Assembly: GCA_934281565.1 (NCBI GenBank)
Contig: CAKQXI010000098.1
Span: 1-9,128 of the forward strand
Reading direction: 5' to 3'
DNA: 9,128 nucleotides
Origin: an uncultured Prevotella sp.
GTDB taxonomy: Bacteria > Bacteroidota > Bacteroidia > Bacteroidales > Bacteroidaceae
In this document: positions 7,833 to 9,128 of the stretch, piece after piece
Layout of the letters: each line of letters starts with the position of its first letter
How positions within the stretch are numbered: the first letter of the stretch is position 1
Made by a program: the position numbers and the translations under genes
Notes under the pieces: generated by a model
Database searches by the model: none
What the model saw: only the letters and a program-made list of their open reading frames with translations
What the model was told of the DNA's origin: nothing

Positions 7833-7852
7833 CCATAGTTAGTGGAAATTTG
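7833..7852. promoter_or_regulatory. Predicted Cascade target (PAM plus seed) at the cas transcription start
   Basis: CCA (7833-7835) is followed by TAGTTAGTGGA (7836-7846), identical to the first 11 bases of the mini-array spacer (8084-8094). Positions 12 and 13 differ, and TTTG at positions 14-17 (7849-7852) matches again. Position 12 is one of the every-sixth bases that Cascade flips out. CCA is a PAM known from type I-B systems, though the PAM of this system is unknown. The bases upstream (TCCA) differ from the repeat handle (AAAT), so the site reads as non-self. A Cascade bound here would cover the start site and probably the -7 box. Confidence 0.7.
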
Positions 7853-7855
7853 AAG

Positions 7856-7887
7856 CAAAGATATGGAAAACAATTAAAAGTATCATA
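7856..7887 (-). promoter_or_regulatory. Predicted promoter of the cas operon
   Basis: On the minus strand, TATCTTTG (7856-7863) followed by C fits the Bacteroidota -7 box TAnnTTTG. TATG (7884-7887) is a three-of-four match to the TTTG -33 box at a spacing of 20 bases. Transcription should begin near 7849-7852, leaving an untranslated leader of about 115 bases before cas6. I found no other CAAAnnTA on the plus strand between 7737 and 7985. Confidence 0.6.
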
Positions 7888-7984
7888 GGAAACAGAGATT
7901 TTTTAACATGATATAATCATAAGTTTTGTTTTATTAACCATAATTTAAGATTTTTCCTAAAAACATATAAAAGTACATTGTTTT

Positions 7985-8016
7985 TTTGGTGATATAGAAA
8001 TGAAATTGTACATTTG
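7985..8016 (+). promoter_or_regulatory. Promoter of the crRNA-like mini-array
   Basis: TTTG (7985-7988) and TACATTTG (8009-8016), followed by C, are separated by exactly 20 bases. This is a full match to the Bacteroidota -33/-7 consensus and stronger than the cas promoter. The start is expected near 8021-8024, about 40 bases before the first repeat. It points away from the cas promoter, with an AT-rich stretch of about 100 bases between the two in which I see no gene. Confidence 0.75.
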
Positions 8017-8058
8017 CAACATCATATGTGGGTATTGCCATACAAATTGTATATGCAT

Positions 8059-8135
8059 AGTCGTACCTTTATGGAATTGAAATTAGTTAGTGGATTTTTG
8101 CTTAAGTCCAAATTGTACCTTTATGGAATTAAAAG
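8059..8135 (+). CRISPR. Two-repeat degenerate mini-array with one spacer
   Basis: The two repeats share a 16-base core GTACCTTTATGGAATT (8063-8078 and 8115-8130), followed by GAAAT in the first (to 8083) and AAAAG in the second (to 8135). Further upstream they diverge, AGTC against AATT. The core and the GAAAT end resemble Bacteroidota type I-B repeats as I remember them. The copies are 52 bases apart, so with repeats of 25-30 bases the spacer is only about 22-27 bases, shorter than a normal I-B spacer. The first repeat keeps the better 3' end, which forms the crRNA handle, while the second has the more degraded 3' end. Two repeats with a self-directed spacer are better read as a domesticated regulatory unit than as an immune array. 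Confidence 0.8.
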
Positions 8136-8148
8136 TGTTAAAACTATT

Positions 8149-8172
8149 CTCCCGCTTCGGTGGGAGTTTTTT
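8149..8172 (+). terminator. Intrinsic terminator of the mini-array
   Basis: CTCCCGC (8149-8155) pairs with GTGGGAG (8160-8166) around a TTCG loop, giving a 7-bp stem with one G-T pair and the very stable C(UUCG)G tetraloop. Six Ts follow (8167-8172). This is the strongest terminator signal in the window and sits 13 bases after the second repeat. Confidence 0.93.
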
Positions 8173-8308
8173 ATGTTTTAAGTATCAGCCAAGCTGACCT
8201 CATGTATACACTTTTCTGTTGGTATAAAACTATAGGTTCCATATCGTCTAAACATAAAGAATTGGTATCTTACCTTATTTATATATAGAGAAATACGAAA
8301 TAAAGTAT

Positions 8309-8316
8309 TACCTTTG
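8309..8316 (+). promoter_or_regulatory. -7 box of the thioredoxin-fold gene
   Basis: TACCTTTG followed by C matches TAnnTTTG, 42 bases before the start codon. No good TTTG is found at the expected -33 position, so the promoter may be weak or aided. The stretch 8173-8308 upstream contains no gene I can support. It holds only a short inverted repeat, TCAGC/GCTGA (8185-8197). Confidence 0.55.
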
Positions 8317-8357
8317 CAAATCAAAATCGTAATAGTAAAATTTAAAAGGAATATCGT

Positions 8358-8861
8358 ATGAAAAGGTTAGTTCTTTTTGCTTTCTTCATGACTGTTGGCA
8401 TGATGGTGGCGAATGCTCAAGGAGCATTAAAGAGAGTGTATAATGAAACTATCGACCCAATGACACAGATAGATGAGGCTTTGGTGAAAGCGAAGGCTGA
8501 GGGAAAGTTTGTCGTTTGTCAGGTGGGTGGCAACTGGTGCCCGTGGTGCTTGCGCTTCGCCGACTTCGTGGAGAAGGATACGGCAGTGAACAAGGTGGTG
8601 AATGATAACTTTGTATATCTCCATGTGAACTACAATCGTAGAAAGGCAGCTGGTGAGGAAAACGTGAAGAAAGCAGCTTTGTTGATGCAGCGATTGGGAA
8701 ATCCAGGACGTTTCGGATTTCCTGTGTTTGTCGTGTTGGACGAGAAAGGAAGTGTTTTACATATCCAAGATTCCAGCTTTTTAGAAGAAAACCAAGGATA
8801 TAGTGAAAACAAGGTGTTGAGATTTTTCAAGAACTGGACACCTAAGGCTGTGAAAGAATGA
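8358..8861 (+). CDS. Exported thioredoxin-fold protein with a CPWC motif
   Basis: This 167-residue protein begins with a signal peptide (KR, then hydrophobic residues 4-18, with likely cleavage after ANA at 20), so it should act in the periplasm. The active-site motif CPWC is at 61-64 in VGGNWCPWCLRFADF, and the cis-proline motif is at 121-122 in GFPVFVVLDEKGS. These two elements and the spacing fit the thioredoxin-like group in which a CxxC protein reduces or isomerises disulfides in exported proteins. Its partner is unknown. A Shine-Dalgarno (AAGGA, 8346-8350) lies seven bases before the ATG. It has its own promoter and terminator, and nothing suggests a link with the cas system. It could also be called a DUF255-like thioredoxin; the exact subfamily is uncertain. 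Confidence 0.88.
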   Translation: MKRLVLFAFFMTVGMMVANAQGALKRVYNETIDPMTQIDEALVKAKAEGKFVVCQVGGNWCPWCLRFADFVEKDTAVNKVVNDNFVYLHVNYNRRKAAGEENVKKAALLMQRLGNPGRFGFPVFVVLDEKGSVLHIQDSSFLEENQGYSENKVLRFFKNWTPKAVKE

Positions 8862-8926
8862 GTTTTATCTTTCTTTTTTCTTGGTCTATCCAGAAAGTTT
8901 TATTCAGACTATATAATGGGTAAATT

Positions 8927-8974
8927 AAAAGGCAAAGTAACTTATAAGAGACATTTAAAGTTACTTTGCCTTTT
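8927..8974. terminator. Long perfect hairpin, bidirectional terminator
   Basis: AAAAGGCAAAGTAACTT (8927-8943) and AAGTTACTTTGCCTTTT (8958-8974) form a perfect 17-bp stem with a 14-base loop. The A-run and T-run at the two ends let it act on both strands. It lies 65 bases after the thioredoxin-fold gene and most likely ends that transcript. Confidence 0.85.
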
Positions 8975-9012
8975 CTCTATAATACTTTTGGCTTTTACGA
9001 GAATTAGGTATC

Positions 9013-9082
9013 GGAGTTGGTACGGACTTGATACGGAGTTGGTACGGACTTGATACGGAGATGGTACGGAGTTGATACGGAG
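9013..9082. repeat. Tandem 11-bp repeats
   Basis: Six complete 11-base units follow one another, then the start of a seventh: GGAGTTGGTAC, GGACTTGATAC, the same pair again, GGAGATGGTAC, GGAGTTGATAC, GGAG. The alternating pairs make a 22-base higher-order unit (9013-9034, 9035-9056, 9057-9078), the first two copies identical. The period is not a multiple of three for 11 or 22, and no frame stays open, so it is not coding. Eleven bases is about one helical turn, so protein-binding sites on one face are possible. The flanks (8975-9012 and 9083-9128) show no gene. Confidence 0.9.
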
Positions 9083-9128
9083 AAGTTTTGTGCCCCCCAA
9101 AAAAGCGGAAAAGGACAAAGTACTATTC

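Larger units (their letters stand above)
8022..8172 (+). ncRNA. Predicted crRNA-like regulatory RNA (CreR/CreA type)
   Basis: A strong promoter and a strong terminator bracket about 150 bases that contain two degenerate CRISPR-type repeats and one short spacer. After Cas6 cutting, the product would be ATTGAAAT (8-nt handle), then TAGTTAGTGGATTTTTG and the rest of the spacer, then the second repeat. The spacer 5' end matches the start site of the cas operon next to CCA. From known CreR and CreA RNAs, such a partial match lets Cascade bind and repress without full R-loop cleavage. The inferred role is feedback on cas expression: when Cascade is free it shuts the operon, and when it is occupied by crRNAs or blocked by an anti-CRISPR the operon is released. 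The start coordinate is approximate. Function is inferred from sequence only. Confidence 0.7.

Noticed and set aside
7797..7838. A 13-codon frame (MGFICHINNVFNP) next to the spacer target, considered as a CreT-like toxin of the CreTA type.
   Set aside because: It has no Shine-Dalgarno, the plus-strand -7-like box upstream (7766-7773) lacks a -33 box at the right distance, and there is no run of rare codons at its start. Repression of the cas promoter explains the site better.
8040..8059. Small palindromes ATACAAATTGTAT and TATGCATA as repressor sites.
   Set aside because: Short A/T-rich palindromes are common in such DNA, and nothing else supports an operator.
8026..8181. A 51-codon open frame running through the mini-array and its terminator.
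   Set aside because: It starts within a few bases of the predicted transcription start with no ribosome site and reads through both repeats and the terminator stem. The product looks like chance translation of repeats.
8983..8990. TACTTTTG as a promoter for a gene beyond the right edge.
   Set aside because: It fits the -7 box, but the nearest TTTG is only 14 bases upstream, inside the terminator stem, and no gene follows within the window.

Overview
The window looks like chromosomal DNA from a member of the Bacteroidota, probably close to Prevotella. It is AT-rich, its promoters fit the TAnnTTTG -7 box with a TTTG-like -33 box about 20 bases upstream, and several genes lack a clear Shine-Dalgarno. 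Genus is an inference; no marker gene is present.

Positions 206-7736 hold a complete type I-B-like CRISPR-Cas operon on the minus strand. In transcription order it reads cas6, cas5, cas3, cas8, cas7, cas4, cas1, cas2. The genes are tightly packed (ATGA overlap at cas5/cas3, 1-2 base gaps at cas8/cas7 and cas1/cas2). The one break is a perfect 11-bp hairpin between the interference genes (cas6 to cas7) and the adaptation genes (cas4 to cas2). cas4 is damaged: an internal deletion of roughly 30 codons has pushed its C-terminal iron-sulfur cysteines into the -1 frame. No ordinary CRISPR array lies in the window. At the far left is the likely 3' end of a convergent gene with a hairpin.

The most interesting part is the 620-base gap upstream of cas6. 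A canonical promoter (7985-8016, plus strand) leads into a short transcript holding two degenerate CRISPR-type repeats around one short spacer (8059-8135). The transcript ends at a strong terminator with a UUCG loop (8149-8172). The first 11 bases of the spacer match 7836-7846 perfectly, directly next to a CCA trinucleotide at 7833-7835, and positions 14-17 also match. That target lies at the predicted transcription start of the cas operon, just downstream of its -7 box (7856-7863). The layout is what is expected of a crRNA-like regulatory RNA (CreR/CreA type) that guides Cascade to repress the cas promoter. The partial match should bind without efficient cleavage.

To the right, a secreted thioredoxin-fold protein with a CPWC motif (8358-8861) has its own promoter and Shine-Dalgarno. 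It is followed by a perfect 17-bp terminator hairpin and by tandem 11-bp repeats (9013-9082) near the window edge.
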